Notes: generated by a model not told the origin, from the sequence alone. DNA of 64,000 nt from Siphonodentalium dalli (GCA_032622095.1 CP136069.1:187041122-187105121), one strand, 5' to 3'; counted from the stretch's first letter, positions 1 through 11,218 are shown. Numbers and translations are program-made.

Positions 1-308
1 AAATATACCTGCGATATATTAGTCTTATGACAATTTGTTCACAAGAAACGGGATTTATATTAACATTTGCTCCGGTTTCTTGCACATTATGTCCCAGTAG
101 AATTATCATGTGGAAAACTGGTTATCGCGATAGATAGAACAAAATGTGGGTAGTCATTGCTCATAGGTTACTTCAGGTGACGCGGCTAGATTCCATTTGC
201 ATCAATCGCCTATTCTCCTCCGTGGTCGTGACGCATTCGTGCAAGTGATTTACCCACTGAACGGATACTGTTGTGTTGTTTTGTATCGAATGTATATTGT
301 GTCAAAGC

Positions 309-390
309 TCTCTCTCTCTCTCTCCCTCTCTCTCTCACTCTCTCTATCTATAACTCTTTCTCTCTCTCTTTCTCTCTCTCGATATATAGT
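309..390. repeat. CT microsatellite
   Basis: An interrupted (CT)n run of about 80 bases. Open frames across it read as Leu-Ser repeats and are not genes. Confidence 0.95.
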
Positions 391-1260
391 TTTGTTTGAT
401 TTGAATGTTATTATATCTCACCCTCACCCTTAACTCCCGTATCACAATGTTATACCCATATCTCAATCCTAAACATGTAACAATATTCCAATCAAACAAA
501 ACTGTATATCCCATCTGTTTTACCTCAAGTGATATTTCTGTCAAAAGACGTAACATTTATTCCACGAGGAGCGGACTTTAAGAAAGCATTTGCTTGTAGT
601 CCAATCCTCTTTCTAAATCTCTATGTACCTAAATGTGTATTGTGTTTGTGTGATATGTTTGATTGTTGAAATAAATATTGTTTACACCAAATTGTGCGTT
701 TCTTTCAGCTAGAACTAACCAATCTCATTGGTAATATTTGTGCTATGATACAGATGGTCTTGAACATTTATATCGTTCTACGATGGATTCGATTTACTTG
801 TCAATCTGACAATCGTTTCGCAATTAATGGGAGAAAACAAGATTATCTAAACTGATTGCTTTCTGCAAGTAATACCTACATTACACATGTATGCATTGTG
901 AATCTAAAAATTAATGTGACTTGTATTCGAATTGTTTTTTATTTTGGGTTTAAATCATCATGCTTTATGACTTATTTGCCAATAATAAACTATATATATG
1001 AATGGAATTCAAGTTATAATGCTATATATTCAAGATATATAAGATATATTTCCAATGCAATATGGTTTATGTTTATTTTCCATTGGAGGAAACTGCGTAT
1101 TTCAACAAAAAAAACTCCCTGAAATGTCAGTAAAAAATAACCAATTTATGGATATTTTCTAAAATAGTTGCCATGGCAACCGAAACACTTTATGTAATGC
1201 CTACCTATATGTTGTGTCATATCGGCCTGAAAAAATGTTGTCTGGCATGAAAGTTGCCAT
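391..1260. other. No gene seen
   Basis: AT-rich sequence. The longest open frame (856-1122 +, 88 codons) has no recognisable motif, is rich in Ile, Tyr and Asn as random AT-rich DNA would be, and is not supported as a gene. Confidence 0.5.
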
Positions 1261-1760
1261 ACATCCTAATTCAATTCAATTCAATTTATTTATTCTGGTT
1301 AACATATAGTGATATTACAGATAGAATTACAGAGTCAGATACATAATATATATATCCATGCACCTGCGTTATAATATATAGAGCACATATATACGACAAT
1401 ATAGTAATGTTGATGTTTGTTGCTTTTAGATGGTAATAATAATAATTATATTAGATTTGATCAATGTGGTCCAGTTAGTGGGGTTTGTGTTATGGATGCT
1501 ACTTAGCCTCAAGAGGACTTAAACAAGTCTAAGACCTTTCCTTGTGGTTTTTTCATTTCGGGAGTTAAATAATTGCAGTAACTTATGTGAGTTTGGTCTT
1601 CGAAAATAATAAGGGCGAATATATCTTAGTCTCAACTCGTGAATTTGTGAGCACTTAAGTATAATGTTGTATTCATCGCCCAGTTATAAATTACAGAGGG
1701 TACATTGATACTGGTGCAGCTCATTGTTGACGACACTTGGCGAGCCACAATAATGCCATG
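1261..1760 (-). mobile_element. LINE 3' fragment (C-terminal zinc motif and tail)
   Basis: Read on the minus strand, about 1700 down to 1500 gives CTLCNL, a stop, then LGDEYNIILKC. This is the Cys-Cys-His/Tyr-Cys motif found after the reverse transcriptase in many animal non-LTR retrotransposons; the usual His is replaced by Asn here. The frame ends in a 3' UTR and a tail of repeated TTGAA at 1265-1286. The same motif and the same tail type occur in the LINE copy at 32041-32806, so the two are probably one family. The fragment is 5'-truncated and contains a stop, so it is dead. Confidence 0.65.
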
Positions 1761-1828
1761 CCGAAATGGATATTGTTGCTAGTATTTTCGACAGAAGCTA
1801 CCACCGAAACTGAATTGATTTCACTGAA

Positions 1829-2500
1829 GTGACTAACTAGCCTCAGATAAACGTAAGTGACTAATTAGCCTCAGATAAACGTAAGTGACTAACTGGCCTC
1901 AGATAAACGTAAGTGACTAACTAGCCTCAGATAAACGTAAGTCACTAACTAGCCTCAGATAAACGTAAGTGACTAACTAGCCTCAGATAAACGTAAGTCA
2001 CTAACTAGCCTCAGATAAACGTAAGTGACTAACTAGCCTCAGATAAACGTAAGTGACTAACTAGCCTCATATAAACGTAAGTGACTAACTAGCCTCAGAT
2101 AAACGTAAGTGACTAACTAGCCGCAGATAAACGTAAGTGACTAACTAGCCTCAGATAAACGTAAGTGACTAACTAGCCTCAGATAAACGTAAGTGACTAA
2201 CTAGCCTCAGATAAACGTAAGTGACTAACTAGCCTCAGATAAACGTAAGTGACTAACTAGCCTCAGATAAACGTAAGTGACTAACTAGCCTCAGATAAAC
2301 GTAAGTGGCTAACTAGCCTCAGATAAACGTAAGTGACTAACTAGCCTCAGATAAACGTAAGTGACTAACTAGTCTCAGATAAACGTAAGTCACTAACTAA
2401 CCTCAGATAAACGTAAGTCACTAACTAGCCTCAGATAAACGTAAGTCACTAACTAGCCTCAGATAAACGTAAGTGACTAACTAGCCGCAGATAAACGTAA
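1829..2500. repeat. 28-bp tandem repeat, 24 copies
   Basis: The unit begins GTGACTAACTAGCCTCAGAT and ends AAACGTAA. 672 bases give 24 copies with few substitutions, such as GTGACT to GTCACT in several units. Units abut directly with no spacers. It ends abruptly at 2500. It lies downstream of the last visible EGF exon, so it may be intronic or intergenic. Confidence 0.97.
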
Positions 2501-4058
2501 ATTTCAGACCAGGACCAGTGCCGTATATGAATTCCAGTGGTTCAGATCCACACCACAGAACGCTAGGGTTTAAACGATAGGGTTTAATATAAATAATTAG
2601 CAATGAAAATCAACCCATATAAATTATAGTACTTCCAGGACTATTTTCAAACTCAGATGTATATTTCCGTTCAGATTTCACTTGTATACGAAGTTCAATA
2701 CAAACTATTTGAAATATTTTGTCAAAATCAACAAATTTATTAATCTTGGTATTTTCGACAACAGATAGCTTTGTGCTACGTCCATTTTAAAGCATATCAC
2801 CAACTTATATCTACTTGTCCGTAACATATGCGTTCGTATTTGTTTCGTAATAAAATAACTTCAGTAAAGCGTCCACGATTGACCAGAAAGGCACTGTAAG
2901 AGGACGAGAAGAGACAAGTTACTTTGTATCCATGTTTTGGTTGTGTATATTATTATATTAAACATAACCCTTTAGAGTAGGTCCAAGTTGGTTAAACCCC
3001 CAGAAAATAACTAGTATAGAGTCCGCGAGTCGGACAGTGACGTGGCCAGATGATCATCATTGTGTTCTTGTAGTCACTTACTCAACGCTGCCTCATCACA
3101 ATTACACACGTAATTATTTTTGTTCATTCGTTTGGCATGATATGGCTTAGCGACCAAATGGATGTTAAACCTTAATAATGTTCCGTCTCTTTCTAACAAG
3201 TGTTACATAGTTTCAGGGGCATTAAATAAAAACATCAATCGAAGACAACTGTCCGGAAGTGCTTCTATAAACTAATATTGATTTTATTCCAAGTTTGTCT
3301 TGTCTGGTACAATACATATATATGTAACAGTTTTACTGGATATTTTTAGATAAGAAACTTGTTCTATCGGAAACGTTCGCGGCAGAAAGAGGGAGAACCA
3401 TATCTTTTAGAACTTTCCATCAAGAAAAAATATCATTTCATTTCATATATATTGTAGGAATCAATCACTATATTGTGCTTTAAAGACAAATAATCTTCAG
3501 TTTAGTCTCTGATTTATTCACAGAAAATGGTAATTTTATTATGGTAATCGGGTTTTATAACAAATAAGTTGTTTTTTGGTGTAATAATTGTGGTCCGGAA
3601 GAGGTAGACAATCTTTAACAAACAAAATAAAAATCCTCATACGTCTAAATTCGATATACGGTGTAATTGATACTCTCATGGCACATAATTGCGACCATTG
3701 ATCGCACCCGAAACTGCTGGTCAAGCGAAGTCAAAGGTCACTCACGTGCGTTCAAACTTGAACTTGGAATATCCAAGGTTTTATAAACACTGGAAAATGT
3801 TAAGTAACAGTTGCGCATTTATTGATACATTGGAATAAGTAAGCGATATATCCCTTTTATATGGGCACCATTTGATTACATTAAACAATTCTTATTTCTA
3901 ATTAAGCATTCCAACACAGACTCATGACGCCACAAAGACGGTGTACATCACACACCTTACATAGGAGGTGTCAGCGTCATTTGTGTTTTGTTTATTTTGT
4001 GTATTTGTATGTTTGTTTTGTTTTTGTCGTTCTTCAAGAATGATATCCCGATACTTAC
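2501..4058. other. Gap with one recognisable repeat fragment
   Basis: No coding exon with EGF cysteine spacing and splice sites was found here on the minus strand, although the EGF gene must continue because exon 4059-4196 ends with a donor. The only recognisable item is a piece of a MITE arm at 3229-3292. Confidence 0.5.
3229..3292 (+). mobile_element. Fragment of the long-TIR MITE seen complete at 49.9 kb
   Basis: The stretch containing ATCGAAGACAACTGTCCGGA and the following TAATATTGATTTTATT matches the left arm at about 49978-50031, where the order is the same. No opposite arm was located nearby, so this is probably a relic. Confidence 0.6.
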
Positions 4059-4196
4059 AACAAGCATGATTTCCGTCCTGCTCATATCCATCTGAACACC
4101 CACAGGTTGATTTTCCATCCTTGGCGACACATTCTGCATTGTCTGTGACACACTCATTCTCTCCGTTGTGGTTGCAGGTTCCGCCAAGTGGAATTT
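4059..4196 (-). CDS. EGF-like exon 4 of a secreted multi-EGF protein
   Basis: This internal exon encodes 46 residues. The acceptor ends TTTCACAG before 4196 and the donor is GTAAGT after 4059; both splice junctions are phase 1. The peptide has six cysteines in EGF order: GGTCNHNGENECVTDNAEC, then STCGC, then GNHAC. The CxC pair followed by a G-Y-E loop is the hallmark of the C-terminal half of an EGF module. It is the shortest and most canonical module of the four. Phase 1-1 symmetry means it can be duplicated or skipped without breaking frame, as is usual for EGF exons. The next exon, at lower coordinates, was not identified. Extracellular location is inferred from the fold. Confidence 0.75.
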
Positions 4197-4782
4197 CTGT
4201 GAAATGAGAGTCAGCTAAGTATAACACGTATGCACATGAATTGAGAGAAGCCAACACATTTTGCGCTCTTAATGTTCGTATAATGTAGTGCGAAATAAAC
4301 TCTTTCGTATATATGGTAACAAATTGTGAAAACGTAATTTAATTTAAACGATGTATATTAAATTGGAATTGACATATCGATTGAAAAGGAACTAGCCAAC
4401 AATTTCGGGTGACGTCTATTGAATTGTGTTTTCACATTTGATTACAATATATAAGATAGAGTTCTTTCCCATTACATTACATTAAAGGCGCCCTCTAGTG
4501 ACATATATTAAACATTTCTCGACATCAATGAAATTATGTTTGTCCATTGTTTTTAATGTATACAATATTCTTCTTGCCCATTGATTGCATTTTAAATTTA
4601 TATGTACATATCAGCTATGAATTCGCTCAACATCTATTAATATCTGTTTGACGTAATTTAGACAAAATGGCCGCCATACAATTCCTCAAAAGACACATTT
4701 TGACTGGAAATGGAATGTATAATAGACACGGGTTAAATGGTTTATAGACGTTACAAAACAGACTAGATACTTAGTTCAGTAC
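4197..4782 (-). other. Intron between EGF exons 3 and 4
   Basis: A 586-base AT-rich intron bounded by GTACTG and TTTCACAG on the minus strand. No repeat family is obvious in it. A short AAATGGCCGCCAT motif occurs at about 4669. Confidence 0.7.
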
Positions 4783-4968
4783 CTTTCACACAGACGCCAT
4801 TACTCTCGACGTAGTATTTCTCGACGCATTTGCAGATATGAGTTGTGTTGCCGCTAGCGTCAACATGCGTTCTGCACGCGGCGTGCTCTTTACATTGACC
4901 ATCGCCGGAGTCGCGACATTCGTTGCACCATGTCTCGTGGTAGACGCATGGTTCGCCGAGATCGATAC
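4783..4968 (-). CDS. EGF-like exon 3 with eight cysteines
   Basis: The exon encodes 62 residues between an acceptor ending ATACTTGCAG (before 4968) and the donor GTACTG (after 4783). It begins and ends in phase 1 like its neighbours. Cysteines fall at EPC, WC, EC, QC, AAC, then the ICKC pair and GVC. Eight cysteines instead of six suggest an extra disulphide inserted in the N-terminal loop of an EGF-type module. After the CxC pair the order EKYYVESNG resembles the last EGF loop. The product is inferred to be secreted and disulphide rich. No calcium-binding D-x-[DN]-E signature is clear. Confidence 0.75.
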
Positions 4969-5319
4969 CTGCAAGTATAACACGTGACCGGATATTATTA
5001 GCAAGCGACATTATTGCGCGTGCATTTCCGACAGGTATACTAGATGTACCTGAGACTATTATGGTATGTTTGGCTTCGGAATCTGTCTGTTAACCATATA
5101 TTAACTAGACGGATTATTCCATCCAGTTGCAAACATATACATTGGAATGGTCGATTATTCATTTAGATGGATGTTCATGAAATACGAGTTCGCGAAAAGC
5201 ATACGAACAGACAATAAAAGAAGCATTTATATCCATCGGTGGGAAATATCAAGATAATAAATACAACCAAACAACTTTGTACAACGTATTCAATCATCAG
5301 TGCATTGGTCAGAATATGA

Positions 5320-5830
5320 AGAATTGTTTACAAATGGCCCATCTTATTAGACAGAACTATGTTCAATCTGTGAAACCCACCACAATGGACTTTTCTATAT
5401 GAAAACCCAAACGATATTAAGTAGCTGATGTGTATCAAACACAATAGCTTGTACCTTATACACGTACGTCGTTGGTCCAGTACAGTTTTTATCGTGCCGT
5501 GTACGGCATACATGTTAAATTTCGGTCGTAATATATATCACCGTGGTCGATGCTAAGTCACACGGTTCGACAATCGCATACAAACGTCCGCATACGTGAT
5601 AACAAATAATACAGCAAAATATTACCTCACAACAAAGGACTTTTCTTGAGAACAATCTGAGTCACTAAGACGATATTAAGTGTCTGATTTGTACCAAACA
5701 CTATAACGTATGCCAAGCGCGCTGCTTCGGTGTCGCTTTAGCGTAGCTTTCACATACACATGGCGTTGCTAAGTCACACGGTCAGAAAATGACATACAGA
5801 CTTCCGTGGATGTGATAACATATGCATGCA
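5320..5830. repeat. Two diverged tandem copies of about 240-260 bp
   Basis: Blocks near 5385-5600 and 5635-5830 share, in the same order, a GGACTTTTCT stretch, an ACGATATTAAGT stretch, a GTACCAAACAC-like stretch, then GCTAAGTCACACGGT and an ACATACAGAC/ACATACAAACGTCCG stretch leading to GTGATAACA. Divergence is high. It lies in the intron between EGF exons 2 and 3. Confidence 0.65.
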
Positions 5831-6990
5831 GAGTGCAGCCAAACTCCAAAACATACTTGACTCGTGAGCATATTAAGACATATACACTTACTTGGTCGTG
5901 AGCATAGTAAGACATATACACTTACTTTGATCGTTATTATAGCAAGATGCCTAAACTTACTTGGCTCGCGAGTATAGATCAGTATAGCAAGACGCATATA
6001 CTTTCTTGGCAGTTATATATAATCATAATTCTCGACAACATGGGTAAATTTATCACACACAATAGTGAGCGTGACCAATCCAGCCTTACTTTGCTCCAAG
6101 CATAACCAATACATGGTTCGTGGTCATACCAAGACGCTTAAATTTACTTGACTCGTGAGCAGACCAAGACGCCTAAACTTACTTGGCTCGAGAGCATAAC
6201 ACGACACATAAACTTAGTTGGGTCGTAAATAATATGAATCGTACGTGACACGTAGTGGAGCAACCACACATGCTGTGCCTCAACTTTGCCTTTTATCGGC
6301 GATATATATAGCGCTGAGAATAATTTATGTAACATCACGCAGAAATCACGATTGAGATGACATGCCAACTAGACAAGACGTGTCGTGGATTGTGCAATCT
6401 TGTCTAGATTCTGGCCCACAAATCCAAAATGACGTCAAAAACCGTGTCATGGCGTCTTCATTTTTCGTTTTCATTAAGTTAACCAAAGAACTTGGTCTAA
6501 TTGAAATTAATAGACTTAAATCACATGTGAATTCTTCGTAAGTTGTGAATTAGTTACTTTCATTTTCATCGCGATGGTTTATTCCCAATTCCGCGTTTTT
6601 ACAATCTCCACACTGTTGCTAACCGGAAGTCACCTGATAATTTCTCCAAAAATCATACCCGCAATCTAAAAAATCACTGATGGAAATAGAAACAAATATA
6701 TGACTCCATTCACCTGCCTGAGGTATAAGCACCCTCGGTGGTTGCTATAACACGGAGCCAGAGTATAAACTAATTATACATTTACTTTATGAGCATAGTA
6801 AGACACATACACTTACTTGGTTCGTGAGTATATCAATTAGACACATAATCTTTTTTTCTTCTTTTTTATTATTTATTCAATTTTTAAATATATTATATAT
6901 TGTACATGTAGTATTGTATACATAACACAACCATTTACTGATATAATACTACGAGATGGGGAGGGGTGGGGGTCACTGGCACTCAAACCT

Positions 6991-7044
6991 TCTTTTTTTT
7001 CTCTCTCTCTCTCTCTCTCTCTCTCATCCTCTCTCTCTCTCTCT
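6991..7044. repeat. CT microsatellite
   Basis: A T run followed by (CT)n with one interruption. It lies in an intron of the EGF gene. Confidence 0.95.
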
Positions 7045-7240
7045 GGCTTAAACAAAAATATTTCTATTCTAATTGTTCTGTGCTAGTGATTTTATATTAT
7101 ATTTCTAAATCTATTAGTTTAATAAAGTTAAAATTGAAAAGATTAAATATTCATAAGATATTAAAACTGTCCCGGGAGACTCTCCTCGTTTTGATTGTAT
7201 AAATGTTTCTAGACACATAATCTTACTTGGCTCATAAATT

Positions 7241-7467
7241 GTGTGTCTGTCATTTGCAGAATGGGGTCCCCAGAGGGTGAATATAGTGATGCTACCCCGC
7301 ATAGCGGGCTAGCATCGCCAAATTCACCCTCTGGGGACCTCATTCTGCTGAGGTGTAAGCAGAATGATACCCACAGAGGGTGAATTTGGTGATGCTAGCC
7401 CGCTATGCGGGGTAGCATCACTATATTCACCCTCTGGGGACCCCATTCTGCAAATGACAGACACACT
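7241..7467. repeat. Nested long palindrome (hairpin of hairpins)
   Basis: Two arms of about 109 bases (7241-7350 and 7359-7467) are nearly perfect reverse complements around an 8-base centre. Each arm is itself palindromic: CCAGAGGGTGAAT opens and ATTCACCCTCTGG closes it, around an inner GATGCTACCCCGC / GCGGGCTAGCATC pair. A partial extra copy of the CACCCTCTGG...TTGCAAATGACAG segment follows at 7468-7510. Confidence 0.9.
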
Positions 7468-7650
7468 ATTCACCCTCTGGAGACCTCATTTTGCAAATGA
7501 CAGGCTCACTATTTCAAGGCTTGTTACTTGGCTCATAAATATAACACTGGACACAGTGTACAAACAAAGTATATACTTACCTGGTTTGTGAGAGTAACAA
7601 TGCAGATAAATATACTTTGCTCGCGATGATAAAATAACACATAAACTTAC

Positions 7651-7842
7651 GTGGCTCGCATGCTATTCCAGTAGAGTGGTACCCTGGCACGCACATACAT
7701 ATGGCGTAGTTGTAGTAGTATCTGTCACCGGAGCCGAAATTACGTCCTTGGTGGGCGGTGTACGATGTCTGACAGACGGCATTGTCCACACATTGGTCCA
7801 CGTTGGGATAATTAAGGTTGCAGGAATAACCCGGTACCCTCC
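7651..7842 (-). CDS. EGF-like exon 2 of the secreted multi-EGF protein
   Basis: The exon encodes 64 residues. The acceptor ends TTTATTACAG before 7842 and the donor GTAAGT follows 7651; both ends are phase 1. Six cysteines occur in the order YSC, DQC, AVC, then the CMC pair and IAC, with VPGYHSTG as the last loop, which is typical EGF. The loop between Cys3 and Cys4 is unusually long (about 22 residues), with a Gly/Tyr-rich tract (GSGDRYYYNY). A neighbouring module (exon 1) has the same long Cys3-Cys4 loop, so these two are closer to each other than to exon 4. The donor region of this exon is echoed many times in the following intron. Confidence 0.78.
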
Positions 7843-8917
7843 CTGTAATAAACATCAGGAAAGCGATACATCCCACAATTTGACATTCAATATATTGTCG
7901 ATATATCTGTTGTTCGTTTTTGTATTATCTGTTATCTATGACGTTGGCATAACAAAGCAATACTGTTACAACCTCTTCGCAGCAATACTTCTACCAACAA
8001 AAAGTGTGTAAACAAGCTCTTTTTGTATATACATAATCATTATTGCCCCGATGTTCATGTTATTTTTGACTTTTGAAAATGTTTTTAAAAAAAAACAGAT
8101 CCTAAATAAAATTCCATGTTTTACGAATATTAAAATTCCTGTTCCAGTTCGAGAAAAAATAGAATCAACAAGTTATTTACACGTGCAAGCCACTCTGACT
8201 TAAAGGGGTACTGTACCATAAATCCTGCCATGTGTCGGACATATCCTTTATACTCAACATCATATATGCAACAAATGAATGAATTTGAGCCACGATGCGT
8301 GCAAAATACACGCATTTACCGTATGAACACTACAAACAATATGGTCATAATTAAAATGAATTAATGACTACAGTCATAAACTTATTTTCTTTATAATTAC
8401 CGTGTTCTTTGCGTGGGTCATAATGCAAATCGATGTAATTTGCTCTAACTCAATGGCTCAAATTCACAATTTAAGGACATAATCTCAGTCATATCCCACA
8501 TTGAGGAGCTGTGAAACGATCGCAAACTTATTAATATATGGTGTAATTGTGAGTTGTGTTGAAAATCAAAAACCGTATTCGTAACAATGGTTAGGAAAAA
8601 GCGACAAATAATAGAAAGAACACAAATTCAAGTGACGTAGTATCCTATTAATAATAACTTTCTGTTGTCGTTCATTATGTGAAAGGTGTCTGTTACCTTA
8701 TATAGCGCCGCGCGAAGTTACCGTGTCATCGGGCGTTTTCATTTCATATCAGGTCCACATGGCGGTGAAGTGAACAGTATATTCTCCTATCAGAAGATTC
8801 CGAAAGCTAATTATAGTATAAAAGATGCGTTTATTTCAGACATAGTGTTCAAACATAACATCTGCTCAGTCCAATGCCAATCTAACAACCTCAGTAGAAC
8901 ATGATTACCCCGACTAA
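7843..8917. other. Intronic sequence
   Basis: This is part of the intron between EGF exons 1 and 2. A TTAAAGGGGTACTGTACC motif at 8200-8217 matches the terminus of the element at 28402-29042, but no opposite end was found. An open frame at 8686-8904 (72 codons) has no support. Confidence 0.5.
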
Positions 8918-9204
8918 AGGTCGTTCCACACCGGGCGCGAGCGAGCGATTTTTACGGCCGTTTTCTGACGTCCGTAGCAGTTCAAAGCGCGCGATTTTTA
9001 TGTTCACACCGCAAGCGACCGACTCACTGACCACGAGGCGATTATAGCAGTGGTTTTATGCTTCGTCGAATTCTCGCTTTGTTGCTAACCAGCGAGATAA
9101 TTGGACCGCTCTCAAATAGGGTGTTTATACGACCGTATTGTTTCTATTTGATGACTGCACACTGATTTGTCGCCGCGATAATGGAGGACTTTAGCGAGGC
9201 TAAT

Positions 9205-9300
9205 AATCGAAGAACAACGCCATGTGTGTCTGTATGACTGTGTGTGTCTGTATGTATGTATGTATGCATGCCATGTGTGTATGTGTGACTGTATGTCTCT
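9205..9300. repeat. TG/TATG simple repeat
   Basis: Impure repeats of TGTGTGTCTG and TATG. No other content. Confidence 0.8.
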
Positions 9301-9560
9301 ATGAACAAATAATTAAACCATTTATTGTTGTGATTTTTCGTGACTGAAATTCCACCTTATAGATTACTATACTCAGTTTATTCTTTGTAAATAACTGAAA
9401 TCATGGACCGTATAATCTGCTCCATTGGCTGGTGAATTATATTTTGGTATAATCAGGGGAAATTATAAAGAATATAACGAGGCTAGTTCATTCCAAAAGA
9501 CGTTGTGGTAAACATGAGACAATGCATTCATCAACTAATAATAATCGCGTATTACCGGGT

Positions 9561-10365
9561 GGGTACACTCTTATAACTAATGTGTAGAAACGATTACACA
9601 TCAAATGTGTAAACCCGGTTAATGCACATAGCCATGTGTAGTTTTACATACAAATACATTGACCAAGTGCCGTTCTACACATAATGTGTACATTTTATTA
9701 CACACAATTGTGTAAGAATGTAGAGCGTGCGCATTGCTTGCCTTCAGTTTCATAGTCTGCTACATGACGGCGATATTGTTTGAGTATATGTTTTGGAATA
9801 CAATCTACTACTGTCTCAATACCCATGTAATTTTGAGTGACGAGAATAAACAAATTGTAGACAAGGAATGTAAGTTCAGAATTCCGACTTGTGAGTATTG
9901 TATCAATGATATATGAGGATTTATTTGTTAAAATTTTCATGAAGAATACTGCTCTTACTCTTGTTTATATGATTGTTGTAATACGTTAATACTAATCACG
10001 TGCAACCACGCCACGACCATGGTTTGTTCATTAAAACGAAAACTCACACATGACAGAGCAAAATATTACGTACCATTGTACGCCATGAAAGTTTTAACAT
10101 ATCAATCTCCATTTGTCATGAATACTATATACCCACAGTTCGGAATACTGAACTTACATTCTTGTCTACGATATATATGTGTAAGAATTTACACAAAATG
10201 TGTAAGGCATAGGTGTTGATTTTATGCACACCAGTGTGTATAAATGTGTATAAATTGACCCATTTATTGTGTAAAATATGTTTAAGATCAAAAATGAATA
10301 ATGGTTGTGTAGCAGGGCTACACGTTGTGTGTAGATACCCTACACATTAGTCATAAGTGTGTGGG
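9561..10365. mobile_element. Nested MITE with clustered TGTGTA subterminal sites
   Basis: Ends are ACACTCTTATAACTAATGTG (from about 9565) and the complement of ACACACTTATGACTAATGTG (to about 10363). Within 170 bases of the left end there are about eight TGTGTA or TACACA hexamers (near 9581, 9595, 9606, 9633, 9675, 9684, 9700, 9708). Within 190 bases of the right end there are about nine more. The middle has almost none. Subterminal hexamer clusters of this kind are known transposase-binding arrays in several cut-and-paste families; that role here is inferred. No coding capacity. Confidence 0.75.
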
Positions 10366-10721
10366 GTGGGGGTATCCCCCATGCAGCCACCTGACTCCCC
10401 TGAAATTAGCGTAAACACAGAATAATAACGTGACTATCGCGCGCGCGACGAAACGTTCCAGTCGCTTGCGGTGTGAACATAAAAATCGCACGCTCTGAAC
10501 TGCTACGGACATTAGAAAACGGCCGTTATAATTGCTCGCTCGCGCCCGGTGTGGAACGACCTTAATAGTAATGTACGCCTTGTAGCATGTTACGGCCAAC
10601 CACCGACATGTTCAAAGTGGCTAAAATACACAGTCAAAACCACACCTGCTTTGGTACGGTTATGTGTTGTGAATACACTCGTGTATATAATAAACGGGCT
10701 ATCAATATCTGGAGAAACAAA

Positions 10722-11036
10722 TCAAATTCGTATTTTAACAATTAAAGGGACGCAAGGTACTCGCAGTGGGTAAATGTGCATAAAATATAAAAGTCTAAAA
10801 ACATCACCACTAAGAAGAACATAGAGATAAACTTTTTTCTTATATTCATTGTTGATAGTTTTCCAATAACGAACTTTCTCATGTTGAAACATTTGTTTCA
10901 TATATGTACACAAATCTGGTATAGTTTTGTTGTCAAAAAACATCGTTAGTCGTTTAGCAAATTCAGATATTTTAGTCAGAATATGATTTTCAGAATATTT
11001 TTCAATGCTTTGACCTTTTCCAGTGTTTACCGTCAA
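10722..11036 (-). CDS. Unrecognised open frame, doubtful
   Basis: 104 codons starting MTVNTGKGQSIEKYSENH, fairly Lys/Tyr/Phe rich, with no recognised motif. It lies within the intron between EGF exons 1 and 2. It could be a transposon remnant or chance. No splice sites or ribosome context were used to support it. Confidence 0.15.
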   Translation of the reverse strand: MTVNTGKGQSIEKYSENHILTKISEFAKRLTMFFDNKTIPDLCTYMKQMFQHEKVRYWKTINNEYKKKVYLYVLLSGDVFRLLYFMHIYPLRVPCVPLIVKIRI

Positions 11037-11218
11037 TAATTGATTAAACTTTAGCGTCTTGTGGGAATAGTTGGACTGTTATCGATAATTCTACTGTAAC
11101 AGTAATGTTTGCATAACAACGGTTTTGATATACGGAATCTCTTTATTGGTGAGAAAATGTATGTGAATGAACCCACGTTGAAGACCTGGCGACCCTTTAG
11201 TGAGGAAGCCATACTAAC

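Larger units (their letters stand above)
5851..7650 (-). repeat. Irregular array of splice-donor-like units
   Basis: On the minus strand a unit close to GCTCACGAGCCAAGTAAGT recurs about 16 times, near 5862, 5888, 5922, 5956, 6001, 6086, 6143, 6176, 6212, 6782, 6812, 7222, 7523, 7576, 7612 and at the real exon 2 end (7647). In the dense part the period is about 35 bases. Each unit resembles the end of EGF exon 2 (GCGAGCCAC followed by GTAAGT), and several keep a full GTAAGT donor core. The array sits directly downstream of that exon, inside its intron. Confidence 0.7.
8918..10562. mobile_element. TIR DNA transposon, non-autonomous, about 1.65 kb
   Basis: Terminal inverted repeats of about 103 bases start AGGTCGTTCCACACCGGGCG (8918) and end with its complement (10562), with only a few mismatches. 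A 3-bp direct repeat TAA flanks both sides (8915-8917, 10563-10565). TIRs plus a TWA target duplication are the usual sign of PIF/Harbinger-type elements; that assignment is inference because no transposase is visible inside. The ends carry clustered GAGCGAGC. A second MITE is nested inside at about 9561-10365. The whole insertion lies in the first visible intron of the EGF gene. Confidence 0.85.

Noticed and set aside
1829-2500. Regular short repeats that might be taken for a CRISPR array
   Set aside because: Units abut without unique spacers, and the context is an intron-bearing animal genome.
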